From positions 10,944,755-11,008,754 of the forward strand of contig NC_091134.1 of assembly GCF_041381155.1 (NCBI RefSeq): a stretch of DNA of 64,000 nt, written 5' to 3'. The DNA comes from Argopecten irradians. Taxonomy: Eukaryota; Mollusca; Bivalvia; Pectinida; Pectinidae. The position numbers were made by a program, and so were the translations under genes. Positions 12,654 through 25,573 of this stretch are shown here, piece by piece. How positions within the stretch are numbered: position 1 is the first letter of the stretch; every line of letters begins with the position of its first letter. The notes under the pieces were generated by a model. It saw only the letters and a program-made list of their open reading frames with translations, was not told where the DNA came from and ran no database searches.

Positions 12654-14515
12654 TTGTACATAAATAGGAAGTGCAGTTTCACTTTTTTTGTTAATTGATA
12701 ATTACCGGGTAATATAGCGTTATGTATGCAAACTGCAGAGCGTACTGCAGAATGATACTGAGAAAAAAAACATTTGAACAAAAAAAAAAAAAAAACCACA
12801 CAAAAATCTCATACTGTACTTTCCCTCTTACAGTAGACACAGAATTAGTTATAGACTACATATATTTAGACATAATTTTCTGAGAAGATGAAGAGGTCTC
12901 AATTCAACCATGGTAAAAAGCATACATCTATGTGGTATTCAGAGATACATGTGCATATGTATTCTTAAAAATCAAGACTGATGTATAATACCTTTGCCGG
13001 TGATGTAGGCCAAAATCGAAAACAAAACTGACAAAATATATATCCGCTTGCATATGTTGATGATAGGATGCTGAAGTCAGATGTGTGCCCTTTAAAATAA
13101 AATCAAAACAGCACTAATCATGTGGGTGAAACTAACCAATCAAAAACTGGGAGACAACTCCGTTTGGCATAAATGAGCGTAATAGAAACGTTATAATTGG
13201 GGCTTTAAAGATACTGGTAGATAAATAGTGGGGGATAGATAAACCAAATAATGGCATTGTTATTATTCACTTAATTAAAATTACTTGCAAAATAACTTAA
13301 TGTTTGAAATCTTCCTGTATTTTAGCAGATCGTAAGGAAATTATGTGCATGTCATATTTCATGGCTTAACAGCTATACAGCGGCTATATGTCAACGATTG
13401 AGGAAAATCAAAAACAAAATAGAGTTATACAAAGAAATATGCATTACAAGATGGCTATACATTGTATACAAGTTGTAAAACATTATAGCATCGATGTTTC
13501 ATAGGGTTCAATTCAAATAACGTTAGAATGTCATTTGGTCACCTTAATTCAGAGCAACCACTAAGACGAAATTGAGTTTTCAGACGTTGAAATTAATAAG
13601 ACGGACTTGAAATCGCTATTGACTCTGAGCGCGTTAACGCGAAAATGAATAAAATAAATGCTTTAGTAAAACATTTTCTGTTTTTAAAAGACATGTTTGT
13701 TAAAGATGCTCCACCGCTGACAAATGGTATTTTTTCACTATCAAAAACAGGAGCAAACGATTTAGTATTTTCCTTCAGTTACAAAAGTTACTTACTTTAC
13801 ACCATTACCACCATTGAAAAGTTTAAGCTTCTAATTTTACTTCAAGTTAAAAATATGAAAAATAATTAATTACATCCCGAAAAAATTCCGTGTCACTATA
13901 TCCTATACGGAATAAAGTACTGATTGCGCATGCACCAAAGGCAAAATAAATTATTTCATATTATTTTTTGTGTTAATTAGACATATATATACACGAGTAA
14001 ACACCAATTATTGTTCAAATGATGAATATCATTTATGCTATGACGGCGGTGGAGCACCTTTTAATGTTTGTGTACCATGTTTATACATGAATGTAGTTTT
14101 GTCGTCATTTGACACTTTATATCTAACGATGAGTTTAGTATGGCGTAATTTGTAGGGTACGTTGATGTACATATAATGGGACCGTGGCTAACTTTGCACG
14201 TGGATAGATACGTTCTGCTTTGTGAAGATCAATTCTTCTTATTGTTATTCTGCCAAGAGCTGGCAATTTTAAAGATAATTCCGAAAACATTATCTAAACC
14301 CATTGAAGTGTTACCAAGTGATTGTTTCAATGTTATCTATCATGCAGATAATCATTTAAACTTAGGCACTGAGCCGTTAGTATACAACAACAACTTAAAT
14401 GCCTTTATTGAAATGTCGGCCATATTGTAAATTGTATTACTCGTTATTTGAAAACTTGACGGCAGTGTACGTGGCTATCGCCCCTGATTGGAACTTGTAG
14501 AAACCTTGAGATAAC
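12654..14515. other. Intergenic region between EF-hand genes A and B
   Basis: No convincing coding sequence; several short open frames lack homology. It contains an A-rich tract near 12780 and one copy of the AGATGCTCC-ended MITE at 13703-14060. The last few hundred bases should hold the promoter of gene B; no clear TATA box recognised. Confidence 0.5.
13703..14060. mobile_element. MITE with AAGATGCTCCACCGC termini, copy 1
   Basis: The ends are AAGATGCTCCACCGC and, inverted, GGCGGTGGAGCACCTT. TTA is present immediately on both sides, suggesting a TTA or TTAA target duplication. The ~360-bp interior matches the copy at 55586-55975 nearly throughout (for example CATCCCGAAAAAATTCCG and TGATTGCGCATGCACCAAAG), and related copies lie at 35512-35762 and about 54970-55273. 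No transposase; non-autonomous. TTA would fit PIF/Harbinger, TTAA would fit piggyBac. Confidence 0.8.
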
Positions 14516-17500
14516 ATGGTAAGTGTTTTGGACTGGAATCGTGGATATTCTGGGCTTTTTGTAACTCACATATTATCATGTGGAACGTTTACTGGATAAA
14601 ATATTTTTGTAACTTGATGGAATAAACAAGGCGTTTGCTTGATCAAGGCATCCGAATTTCTATATCCATGTCGAGAAATATTTATTCTCCACTACTTCCG
14701 CCTTAGATTTTTGTTGGTTTTTTTTAAAAACAACCAATTACGTTGATGATCATGCTAAATTGAAGTTTATGACGAATTTGCATAATATTAACTTATATTT
14801 ACAGTTCACTCATCTCGATTTACACGTATATTTGTATGGTGTGTGTCCAGTAAAACATAGGACGCTTACCCTTCTGTAGCCCCTGGTTCAATTATCTTAC
14901 AACATTTGAAGAGTCTCTTTTCAAATCTTTATTTTGTTAAGCCATGGTTTAACATTCGAGATTATTGTATTATTCTAAAATTACTATGACCATAACCATG
15001 GTTTAACATTCGAGATTCTGTTATTATTCTAACATCACTATCACCATAGCTTTCCTACTGCACACAATTATAATGTCAGTGGTTGATACCCCATTAAGAG
15101 GCCGGATTAGCCTGAGTTTCAGAGGAATATTGTAGTAGGATGTTCATGATGGATAATCCTTGAATTTAGAATTAGGCCTATAATACGAGGAAGCACTTGG
15201 TTCATGATGACTTACGTTTATCCTTATATCGTTGAATACTCATAATATTATCATAATCATCACTGGATGGTAAGGAAATCTTTCCTACTTACCTTTGACA
15301 AGGTCATTCTACAATCCCGTTCGGCGTACATGTTGTTACATTGACCTGAAACTACTCAGAATATGTTATATAAAATATTAGATAATCTATAATTCATTGT
15401 ATGTTAAGACTATCGCCACTTTCATAATGTGCAAACTAGTATCTCTTTAGCCGAAGGCAGACCAAGAACAAAATATAGTGAGGAGGATGTACGAAGATTT
15501 GCCTATGAATTCATATATTATATAGCTTTATTGTTTCTTTTTACCATTTTATTTCTTTTATTTCTTTTAACAGGAAACACTCTCCAGAGAACAGGTGGAA
15601 GGTAAGAAACTTCATGCCTATGAATGTAGGATTTATATATATATATTTTATTAGTACATAACGTGACGTTTTCTCGCGTTTTTATTGGCTCAGCCCCGGG
15701 CACTATTTAGCCATAGTCCCGGGACTATTGCTTCCCGCGGGACAATGGTTAGGGGCGCTTTTTGATACGAACGTCATATTTACGAAAATGACGTCACTGT
15801 CGCTCTCTGCGTTGTTCACTGACAAACAAGCTGTGTGCGGACAACATTTTGCAAAACATAAATGTCACTGTTTGGAAACATGAATACTGACAAATTTACA
15901 AAAGACAGCAGATCGAACTGAGCAAGCAACAAAATATGCAGTGAGTATTTTCAAAGATTTCTGCCTGGCAAAATGAATATAGACGCCTCCCATGACATTT
16001 CCAAACGTTAGACGTGGCCGCACTCGTTTAGATAAATTGTTATTGGTGATGGTGCATAATTGTTTGTCCTTATCATTTTTTCAATTCGTTATGTACTAAA
16101 ACATTATGCATTCTTTTGAGGGCACTATGGTCTTATGGTGTTGTCTTGTGATGGCACAGTACCCTCGCCTCCATGACATTCCTCGACAACACGATAAGAC
16201 CATAGTGCCCTCAAAAGGAGGTAATAATGTTTTTAGTACATAACGAATTGAAGAAAATAAATAAATTATAGGACAAACTTTATGTACGATCAAGAATAAC
16301 AATTTATTCAAACGATTGCGGCCACGTCTAACGTTATGGTAGAAATGTCATGGTCGGAATCGCATACAATTTTCCAGGCAAAAATCTTTGAAAATACTCA
16401 CTGCATATTTCGTTTCTTCTTCAGATCTTTTCTATTTTGTTCTTTTGTAAATTCGTCGGCATTCAAATTTCCAAAACGTGACATTTGTGTTTTGCAAAAC
16501 GTTGTCCGCTTACAGCTTGTTTACCATTGAACAGTGCAAATAGCGACAGTGACGTCATTTTCGTCAATATGACGTACGTAAAAAAAATCGCGCCAAACCA
16601 TAGTCCCGCGGGAAACCATAGTACCGGGACTATGGCTAAATAGTGCCCGGGGACTGAGCCAATGAAAATGCGAGAAAAAGTCACGTTATGTACTAATGGT
16701 TCAAAGTCATCAAAATAAATATGTATAAGCATAATTTTTATTAAATAGCAATTTTTCAAATTATTTTGTACACTAATTTTATGGAGAGGATATTTTTCAA
16801 GTTTAATTTCAAATAAAGCTTTTACATTAATTTTACGAACATGAAAAGGGTACCAGTTTCCTACATTTAGATTTTGAGCTGAAATTCACATTTTGGAACT
16901 TCATTTGAGGTTATTCGATTTTTTAAAATAGAACATTAGTGATCAAGAAATATGTTATTAGACTGTGGTTTGATGGACCTAGATACAAAAATGCTATAAT
17001 CTTTCCAGAATTCAAAGAGGCCTTCAATCTGTTCGATAAGGACGGGGATGGAAGGGTGTCCGCTAAGGAACTGGAGACAGTGATGAAGTCGTTAGGACAG
17101 AACCCATCACAAAAGGATCTCATCGACATGATTAATGAAGTGGATTCTGATGGTGAATATCTCCTCATTGTCTAGATGTATACATGGAAGTCCCTCGTTT
17201 CTTTTTAAAGTTAGATGTGACATCACTGGACAAGAACGTTGACAAGCTGTCTTTTTTCTTCGGTAATCATGTTCTATTCAATGGACATATTCTATTGGAA
17301 AAAACGTAATATTTGATACATAAACTGTGAAAAACATTCAACTGGATAGACAAACATGTTTGAAGCTTTATAAAAATTAGTTCCATCACAGATTTGTTGC
17401 ATTGTGTAAACGTCCTTGTTTTTATACTTTATGTAGATCTAGATGAAATATATATATATATGATCTTAATTGAGTGTGGATTTCATATGAGATGTTATGA

Positions 17501-18540
17501 AACGAGTCTAAGATTTTTTTTTTCGAGCCTTGGCTTCGAGACGTGTTTCATAAAATCTCATATAAATTAAATACAAATTTTAGATACTTTTTATCACATA
17601 ATTACAAAAACCTACATTTTAAAACATCTCACGTCAAAATATATTGCGAAAATCCAGCGGCGGCCGCCATTTTGTTCGAAATTCTGACGTTATGTCATTT
17701 TTCAGACAATGAAAATTGCTCCAGGTCATCTTACACTTATGAAATATATGTGAAAATATTATAATGGCGAAATCACTGGACACAGGCAGATAATGTGATA
17801 AAAGTGTTTCAGATGTATTGCTAAAGAATGTGCTTTTAAACTTTTCATGTGTTGACAGGAAATGGTACTATTGAGTTTTCGGAATTTCTCTGTATGATGC
17901 AGAAGAAGATGAACACTGTAGATGAAGACTCGGAGTTATTACAGTCATTTAGGGTGTTTGATAAAGACGGTGATGGTCACATAACGAAGCAAGAGCTCAG
18001 AGAAGTGATGACCACACTAACACAAGGGGAAGAACTGACAGAGGCGGAGCTAGACGCCATGATGGCCGAGGCCGACAGGGACGGGGACGGCAGGATAGAC
18101 TTTGAAGGTGTGTGTGGTGTTGGGGTTAAATATCTCCAATGTGTATGCGGAGGAGGTTAAAGATTTTAAAGAGGTGAATGGCCTTTGCTCTTTAAGTTTG
18201 TAATATATCTTTAGTGCTTAAAATAAATGCTCATTATCTTTTTTTTTAATTATAACTATGATATATAATAATCAACTCATATGCAAACTTAAAGTGAGTG
18301 ACTTAAATTACTTTTTAATCCGGGTATTTTGGACATGTTTTGGCGGGGGAGGGGGGTGTTGGTTGTTATGTTTGTTGTTGATTTCTTTTATATTTTGTAT
18401 TTTATGGGATGTTATTATTATTATTTTAGCTTTTGTCGAAACAACGTCTTTGAAAACAATATATCCCCCGAAAATATATATAAAAATGATAATGTTCTGT
18501 TTTCATTGCAGAGTTTACCTTTATGATGAAGCAGCAATGA
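14516..18540 (+). CDS. Calmodulin-like EF-hand protein B (150 aa), four canonical loops
   Basis: Exons: 14516-14518 (ATG|GTAAGT), 15574-15601, 17009-17152, 17859-18107, 18512-18540, giving 150 residues. All four loops look competent: [12 protein letters not shown] (20-31), [12 protein letters not shown] (56-67), [12 protein letters not shown] (93-104) and [12 protein letters not shown] (131-142). The helix-loop spacing is that of calmodulin with a one-residue insertion in the EF3-EF4 linker (TLTQGEEL). The C-terminus is EFTFMMKQQ. Of the cluster it is closest to ordinary calmodulin in loop chemistry, yet it differs from the almost invariant calmodulin sequence at many positions, so it is a paralogue rather than calmodulin itself. 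Intron 2 contains a ~1-kb palindromic element; intron 3 holds a dispersed repeat. The exon 3 donor is a weaker GTGAAT. Confidence 0.9.
15651..16696. mobile_element. Large palindromic (foldback-type) element, ~1.05 kb
   Basis: The left half is repeated inverted in the right half about a centre near 16174, so the whole region can fold into a stem of roughly 450-500 bp. Outer ends are TTAGTACATAAC and GTTATGTACTAA. The same 12-bp motif recurs inverted at the inner edge of each arm (16088-16099 and 16233-16244), so each arm (about 449 and 464 bp) is itself bounded by inverted ends, around a core palindrome whose stem includes GAGGGCACTATGG. Both arms carry CCCGCGGGA and a TGACGTCA site. No transposase frame. 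Located in intron 2 of gene B. Confidence 0.8.
17462..17810 (+). repeat. Dispersed repeat with internal hairpin, copy 1
   Basis: Matches 42313-42715 at about three quarters of positions by eye. Shared blocks: TTAATTGAGTGT, AGATACTTTTTATCAC, TATTGCGAAAATCCAG, GCTCCAGGTCAT and TATGTGATAAA. The first part is a hairpin in both copies (ATATGAGAT...ATCTCATAT here). Copies lie in intron 3 of gene B and intron 2 of gene F, different introns, so this is an interspersed repeat rather than shared ancestry of the introns. Confidence 0.7.
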
Positions 18541-18782
18541 CGGTTTATGTGATGTATTATGCCTGATATATATAGTGGAATTCACAACGATAATGACATA
18601 TAGGCAATTACAGTACCATCCGGAATCTGGATACAGGACGACGCCGTAGGTCGATAATGTACATATTTATGGAACACATTGTTTCAGTTTAAAGTCATGA
18701 TTTGTAAATAATTTGTATTGTTTGCGGAAGATCATTTTTTCATTAATCTTTAAGGTGTTTGTATTTATTTTCACTGATAGCC

Positions 18783-18788
18783 AATAAA
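18783..18788 (+). promoter_or_regulatory. Poly(A) signal, gene B
   Basis: AATAAA about 245 bases past the stop codon of EF-hand gene B. Confidence 0.55.
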
Positions 18789-19269
18789 AATACTGATATA
18801 ATTATTAGAAATTAAAACATGGTTTATTAATTTTGTATAGTTGTTTTTGCCTCATGTCCATAATTTTTATTGCCCGTTGACATTGTCAAGCAATACATGG
18901 ACATGCATGGAGCGCAGTCATTTAACATATAATGCAGTCCTATGTTTTCATATCTCATTCGATAGCGAGCCCAAGTATAATCAATAAAGAATTAAACCAA
19001 GTCTCATTCTGTCAAAGAGTCAATGAAGTAGCTTTTTTAATCAAAAGTTTCTATTTTTTTCAAAGAATTAGTGTATAGTTAGTGTGTAATGATATATCTT
19101 ATTTCAAAGCCTTTGTATAAGTGGATTAAGTAATCTGCCTCGAGGATTATATCTCATCTGAGAGGAAAAAACCTAACGGTCTAAATGTCATGTTTTGTTA
19201 TGTAATCCACAGCTATATACTAAGTCTAAAAAGTAAATACTTTCAAAGATCAAACCAGAAGTAGTAAAT

Positions 19270-19530
19270 TTTAGATAAATATTTTGGAGTAACCCTTGAG
19301 TCAGAGGTTAAATGGGTTTTTATGTTATGAACAACTTTGATAAATAACTCATTAAAGGAACTAAAATTCATTTTTAAAAGAGATACTTTATTCCAGATCT
19401 ACAAATTTTGTATTCTTCCAATTTTAGAAAATATATGTGAGTTTTGGATAGTTGTTTCTCTCAGATTCTATAAAACTAGAATAGCACAACGTGAAGCAAT
19501 TCCAACTCGATTTTAAAAATGTTTCGAACT
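19270..19530 (+). pseudogene. LINE reverse transcriptase fragment, plus strand
   Basis: Frames on the plus strand give pieces such as ILGVTLESEVKW, then LKELKFIL, FCILPILE and TRIAQREA, which correspond to the region just after the catalytic domain of CR1/Jockey-type LINE ORF2 proteins. Frameshifts separate the pieces. It is closely related to the minus-strand fragment at 20640-21780, so two copies of one family sit in opposite orientation. Decayed and non-functional. Confidence 0.6.
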
Positions 19531-20183
19531 TCCATCTTTATATTGTATAAAAAAATGAAGGATTATTTTCGTAACATTCGCATTTTCTCTAACATCAAAG
19601 AACAATACTATCATATGAATTACAGGGATCGATGAACCGCAACATTAAACCTCGGCCAATATCTCCCTGCAGATATAAACAAACCGCTCTACATTATAAG
19701 AAAACGGCTTTTCAACACTTTCTGAAATACGCAAAAACTTAATCCAGTTAATCGAATGTCGATTCTGTAAAACCAAATTATTTCCATTGACTTCTATTGA
19801 TACTATTTTTTAGTTTAAACATATTTCATTTTCAAAACAAAAGACAAAGGGATAAGGCAAAAGTTATTACAACTTATAATAGCCTTCTCCTTACATACAA
19901 TGACGAGACAAGATACAATAATTTTATTTCATATGTTACGCTTATTTCTATTGGTTAGATCTTTGAGGTTATTTTTCCATAGACAAAAAGAATTGTAAGT
20001 CACGTATTATGACGTCATTAGAACAAACGTTTTCGCGGGGAATTTTAAAAGCGGCACAGTCATTAACCAAAATGAATTATTGGATCAATTCGCCTCAACT
20101 CCATTTGTTTTATCGTAAACGGAAGTAAAATCATGGAAATATATGCCTAATCAGTACCTGATTGAGTTATCTGAATTAAATTA

Positions 20184-20369
20184 TAAGCATTATTCTCAAT
20201 ATCTTTTGGGGTTATGAAGTCATAGGCAAAAAACGGGCGGACATTCTTTTTCATAGACGCGAATATCCTTCCGGTTTTTGTCTAGTGGACGGACGGAGTC
20301 TATGAAGAATGTCTTTCCGTTTTTTTACTATGACTTCATAACCCAAAACGATTTTGAGAATAATGCTTA
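20184..20369. mobile_element. Short palindromic MITE with TAAGCATTA ends
   Basis: An almost complete hairpin: the left arm (TAAGCATTATTCTCAA, then GGTTATGAAGTCATA) is mirrored on the right (TATGACTTCATAACC, then TTGAGAATAATGCTTA). The loop lies near 20275. The terminal TAAGCATTA is shared with the element at 25574-25717, suggesting one family. It sits between the two LINE fragments. Confidence 0.7.
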
Positions 20370-20639
20370 AATAGACCTAGACAATATAAATAACATTAAA
20401 TACAAAATTAAGATTTTTATAAAATCAAAATCTTTTGCTGGACTTAATAAATTGATGCACGTGTCTGAAAATACTTTGGTTTATATGATCAGCATATAGC
20501 TCGCTGCCACATAGTAAACCTTTCACATTTACATCAACTTTCAAGTTTATTAAGTTATCTAGTAATATAGTTCTGCCATTCACATACTTGCTAATGAAGA
20601 TGATGATCTAGTCGCTTCATCCAATGCGAGTCATTCAAA

Positions 20640-21780
20640 ATAGGAAGAGAAGAAGGTATAAAAAGAAGATTTAGTTAAAGAAAGTCTGTAAAGAGGAATT
20701 CTATAATTACTGTTAGTCCTTAAAGCATAGCTATTAGTATCGCCGACTTTTGGAGGAAGGGGTGAATGGAGATAGTTTGGTGCTAACTTATTATCGATTT
20801 TGTAGACTAAACAAAGTTTTCTTCTTTTGCGTCTCCTAAAAAGAGTCTCAAGGCCCGTTTCCGAATATAAAGCTGAAACAGTTACGTATGAAGGTAAACC
20901 AGTAATAATTCTTGCCGCTTCACGTTGAGCTATTTCTAATTTTATAGAATCAGATACCAAACAACCAGATCCCAAAGCTCACATGTATTTTCTAAAATGG
21001 GAAAAATTAAAGGTTTGTAAATATGGAGTAGATCATCCCTTTTTAAAAATGAATTTTAATTTCCTAAACATGTTAATTGTTTTCATAGCAGAGTGATATA
21101 TAGAGTTCATGTGATCCCCATTCAGCATTTGAACTAATTGTTACACAAGGTGTCTATGTTTGTTCGTAAAGTTTAAGAATTTACCATCAAATACGATATC
21201 AAGGTCTTCGTCAAGTTCTTCTGACTTAGTAATAAAAACCATTTCTGTTGTTCAATATCTTGACTGGAATATGAAGAAGAAAGGAGAGATGTATCGTCAA
21301 CATAGAGTTGTGAAACTGATTCTAAAGTGTTTACAACATCATTTATAGAAATCGGAAAAAAATAAAGGCCCCAGAATCGAGCCTCGAGGCATTCCTGTTT
21401 CAATAGTACCTAAATGATAAGAAGAGTTGTTAACAAAAACTGTTTACGATTTTCAAGATAAATTTCAAGCTATTTCAAAAAGATACCCGAAAAACCATAT
21501 TCCCTTAATTTTACAAATAGTCCTCGATGCCATACACGATCAAAAGCTTTAAAGATATCGTAGAATATTAAACAAATTGGTACTAACAACTATGCTTTGA
21601 AAACTAACAACAATTATAGTTTTTTTATACTTCCGTATATGGAAAGATTTAGATATATTGTAAATTTGCGAAATTATTAAACTCTCATACAAGACCAAAC
21701 TTCCAAAGCAAACTATGCAACAAAAACAGTGGATAATGGCGGTAAGCATTTTCTGATGCAATGTCCAGCATTACTCCAGA
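20640..21780 (-). pseudogene. LINE (CR1/Jockey-type) reverse transcriptase, decayed
   Basis: Minus-strand frames give, in order: DIFKAFDRVWHRG near 21550, EYGFSG near 21500, a degraded LEARFWGL-like block near 21370, YVDDTSLL (the catalytic YxDD motif) near 21290, then after a gap IAQREAARIITGLPSYV and GLETLFRRRKRRKLCLVYKI near 20930-20800. This order is that of a non-LTR reverse transcriptase followed by its C-terminal domain. Stops and frameshifts interrupt it, and the thumb region between about 21170 and 21060 is poorly kept. It is a dead 5'-truncated copy; the exact clade is uncertain. Confidence 0.8.
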
Positions 21781-22751
21781 GTAGAGATATCTTGCTGGAC
21801 CAAACTGTGAATATTGTTTGTTGAAAATTATGTGCAATATGATAGGCTAGGATAACACACGAAAAGGGTTCATTCTTAAAGGAAGGAAAGATGAAGAATG
21901 GGAGAACTTAAAATTATCTTTTATAAGAAACATGTCAGTGAATTTTGAAAAATGTTTGGTATGGTAGCGAGAGCTATATTCTGACCATATATTTTTAGAC
22001 ACGTGTTTTCAAATATTAACTCTAGAAAATTATTTTGATTTAATGTAGTTAATCTATCAATAATATATCGATATCAATGTGTTTGTCTCATTGTCTGGTA
22101 CGAGAAAGTGACGTTTATGGCGCTGAAATAATAATAATAATAGCCAAATCCTTTTGTCATTTATGTTTGACAATGGAATATGTTCATATTAAACAAAACA
22201 CCAAAAGAATTGGACAAGCATACCTCGGTAGTCGGCTTGATACATTTGTGAATATATTTGTTTTTGTATACTCTTTGTATAGCCAGATAGAGAAAATTTA
22301 AAAGCATTTATTTAAAATTTATTTTTCAGTTAAAATAGGGAAACTTATGAGTCTCGTACATAACTCGTTAACATATAAATATATCAATATTGAAGCGACG
22401 AATCGTAAAATGAAATTAAAACGGCTTAAAATCTCAGAGGAATAAAAATATTAAATAAAAAACAACGAAAAATATCATCACGTGTCGGCTATAATTGTTA
22501 GTAGAACATGTTGTAGAACTACCAATGGGTCTTTTGTTCTCAATTACAATAACAGTTCATTAAAGGTAGTCTTTTCAAACGCGACCAACTGCTCATTTGG
22601 TAATACATATATATGACTATCGATGGATTTACCGTGCTTACCGTTTTGACCTGCCGTAAATATTTACATGTACGTGGAGGAGATTATGTGATTTCCTCAT
22701 ATATCAGTCCTGACTGTGACTACCGATCCTAGATTTTATACTACTGAGGAA

Positions 22752-24779
22752 ATGGTAAGTTACCACTAAGCCCATGATACATGGTATACCCTTTTATTAT
22801 ATTATACACAAAGCTATCAAGGCTCTGCTTAAGTTGTGTTTTACATAGAGTTGTACAAAAAGGAACTCAAATTATTAACAACTTGAAAACTTACAATGAA
22901 TTCATCATCAATGCCATGATGTATGTACGTGTAAGATTTATGTAGCTAGCATCAATACTTTTTAAATGTTGCCTTTCATCATATTCCATTGTAAATTGGT
23001 CTAAGCTAATGAGCTAATTAAATAAGTTGCAATCACATTGCATATCGATCCGGAACACGTGGTTTCTTTCTATTCCGTAGATACAGTCAATATTTGTAAA
23101 GGCCACGGGATTTCGTATTATCCACAAACAATGTAACAGTAATATGTTTAGTTGGGACCAACACATAACATGGTATTTGTGTCATTCGAATGTTTGATAA
23201 AACGGGTTAAAATTTATTTCAAAGTCTTTTATTAGTATCTATTAAGATAAAAAGTAATTTAAAAAACAGTTCACATTATGCGTCTTGTCACGTATTAACG
23301 ATTTTTTGTGATTTTTTTTCAGACGAATCCAAAAGAACTAGAGAAGGAAATAAACGGTAAGGCTGAATTGTTTACAAGTTTGTGTTTTGGTGGATATTTT
23401 ATTTTCGCTATATTTACGTTTCACTGAAATCCTTCAAATTCTCAACACCAGCGAAATATTCAGAAACTCACTGACATACCTAAGAACGATTACACCGAAG
23501 AATTCCTCTAATCGGCGAACCGCAAAATATAACTTCCGCGAATAAAACTCGTAAAGAAAGTCGCGAAATATTGACCAGCGATCTAGAAATTGGTTTACTT
23601 CAAAGTGTTGTTATCTCGAAGTATTCTTCAACCTCCAATGGTAGAATGTTACACCTCTAATTGACAATGCATGACCATGTTTCGAATTTCTCTTCTTGTT
23701 TATATAAATCCAACAATGATAATCAGTGGAGAGATAATTATTGGTAATTTATTCCAAAACTTCGTGAAGATATCGTGGTAATTATGGATTTTCTTTACAG
23801 CCATGAAGGAAACCTTCTCCTTACTGGATGCATATGGAACTGGTGCCATTGCTATTGAGGACATGGGTTTAGTCATCCGCTCCCTAGGGCACTATCCTTC
23901 CGAGGCCCAGATAAGGGATCTACAGCAAGCGGCAGGGGAATCTGATGAGAACGGTTTGTAAATTGCTCTCAACAAAACTGGATAGAACAGAAAATTGCCC
24001 CTCCTTTTTAACCCCCATAACTCACAAGGGACACCGACCTGACCTTAATCGTATGTCATATCATGATGTCCTAAACAGCCACCAGAAGGCCCAAAATTGA
24101 CACTCCTCCTTTGTTTTATTATTTTTTATGTTATTTTATTGCGTTCTGCAATGCTTCAGTTCCGGGGAAGTTGGCATTCCTCTAGCGAAAACTATATTTC
24201 TTTAATTGTTGTGTTCGTATCAAAATGCTACTATATATTTCTAAACAAATATTTTTCAGATACCGGACGTGTTTCATTTCCAGAATTTTTATCGTTGTAT
24301 ACATCATTTAAAAAACTTATCCCAACAAATGTAAACCACGTAAACGATATGAAAGCAGCCTTTCAGACACTCTATGGTGGCAAAACGATTCCTGTTGATC
24401 ATCTTCGTCGGATACTGTCGAACTGTGGAGAACAGCTGGAAGATGAAGAAGTGGACGAGATTCTAGAGGATGCAGATGTCGATGAACATGGAAACGTTAA
24501 TTACGAAGGTAAAGTTTTAATCCTTTGGTTGCAGATTCATTACCTAATCTTTTTCTTATCCAGTCAAAAATGAAAACTCCTTTATAAAATATTGGACCTA
24601 AAATGCGAACAACAATATATTTCAGTTTTATTATTTTTTATTTATTTATTCATGCTTCTGTAGAGAGATTTATATTTTTACATGTTCCTTGGTTTTTTCA
24701 AACGATTTTAATTATATTGGTCAACATTATTTCTATTTCAGATTTTATCAGGAATTTTGTAAACAGGAGAGGAACTTGA
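22752..24779 (+). CDS. Divergent calmodulin-like EF-hand protein C (158 aa)
   Basis: Exons: 22752-22754 (ATG|GTAAGT), 23323-23356, 23801-23953, 24260-24508, 24742-24779, giving 158 residues. EF1 (22-33, DAYGTGAIAIED) lacks the acidic residue at position 3 and has Asp at 12. EF2 (61-72, DENDTGRVSFPE) could bind calcium. The EF3 region (TLYGGKTIPVDH) is two residues short and has lost the loop. EF4 (136-147, DVDEHGNVNYED) has Asp at 12. The C-terminus is longer and basic, ending NFVNRRGT. Splice sites match the other genes in place and phase (donor GTTTGT after exon 3 is weak). The frame is open over all five exons, so it is probably a gene under constraint, but with at most one or two working loops; its role may be calcium-independent. 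Confidence 0.82.
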
Positions 24780-25010
24780 ATTACCGACGTTGGAAGGCAG
24801 TATAGATAGGCTGATTGGACGTGGACAGTTTCCATCGTAACAGAGTCACGATTACAGAAAATGTGCGCTCTATCACGGACTCGAGTTTAATTCAAACCTT
24901 GCTTGTTTACGTTAACATTCAACGGGTGATGATAAAATTACAGCTAACGTGAAATGATCATTGCGTTTACAAACACTTTCGTTGCGGTTGTTGTGGAACC
25001 ATGAATAATT

Positions 25011-25016
25011 AATAAA
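25011..25016 (+). promoter_or_regulatory. Poly(A) signal, gene C
   Basis: AATAAA, repeated at once as AATAAATAAA, about 230 bases after the gene C stop codon. Confidence 0.55.
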
Positions 25017-25573
25017 TAAATTTTAAAAAAATGATATTGAATTATTTGAAACTCCAAACCACGAACATTCTATTTATATAGTATATATATTAAGACGTTC
25101 ATGAAGGACTACTTTGCATTGACAAAGTTATAAATTGTTGTTGATAGATGATGATTGTTTTATCTTTAGACTTACTAAAGACTCCAAAATTTGACACTCA
25201 AATATGCTATTTTTACAAAAGAGTTTAAATGTTACCATAGTGTTAAGACAAGGAGATCTGACTATAAATATAAATGAAATCAGATTTCGTTGGTAATATG
25301 TCAATTTGGAGAATTTCATTACCTATATTTACATTTACTTGTTAGTTCTTCTATATAAACTAACCAAGGCAAAGTGAAGTATATGACGGTAAAACTGACA
25401 CCCAAAACATGACTATTATGACGTCACTCATGTTGATGTGGTGACGTCAACTGATCACCGTCAAAATGGCTGTTTCATCTCTTGTGGATTAAATCGTCGT
25501 TGATAAACGATTTTCCTGGTCTAACTAAACAATGTTAATGCAGAAACCCTAAAATGAGTTGATAATGTAAATA

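Larger units (their letters stand above)
18541..22751. other. Intergenic region between EF-hand genes B and C
   Basis: 4.2 kb with no intact gene. It holds the 3' UTR of gene B, LINE reverse transcriptase fragments in both orientations and a short palindromic element at 20184-20369. The final few hundred bases are the presumed 5' flank of gene C. Confidence 0.6.

Noticed and set aside
24097-24259. Long N-terminal extension read upstream of exon 4 of gene C
   Set aside because: The open stretch before the acceptor at 24259 is intron sequence; homology to EF-hand proteins begins only at the splice site.
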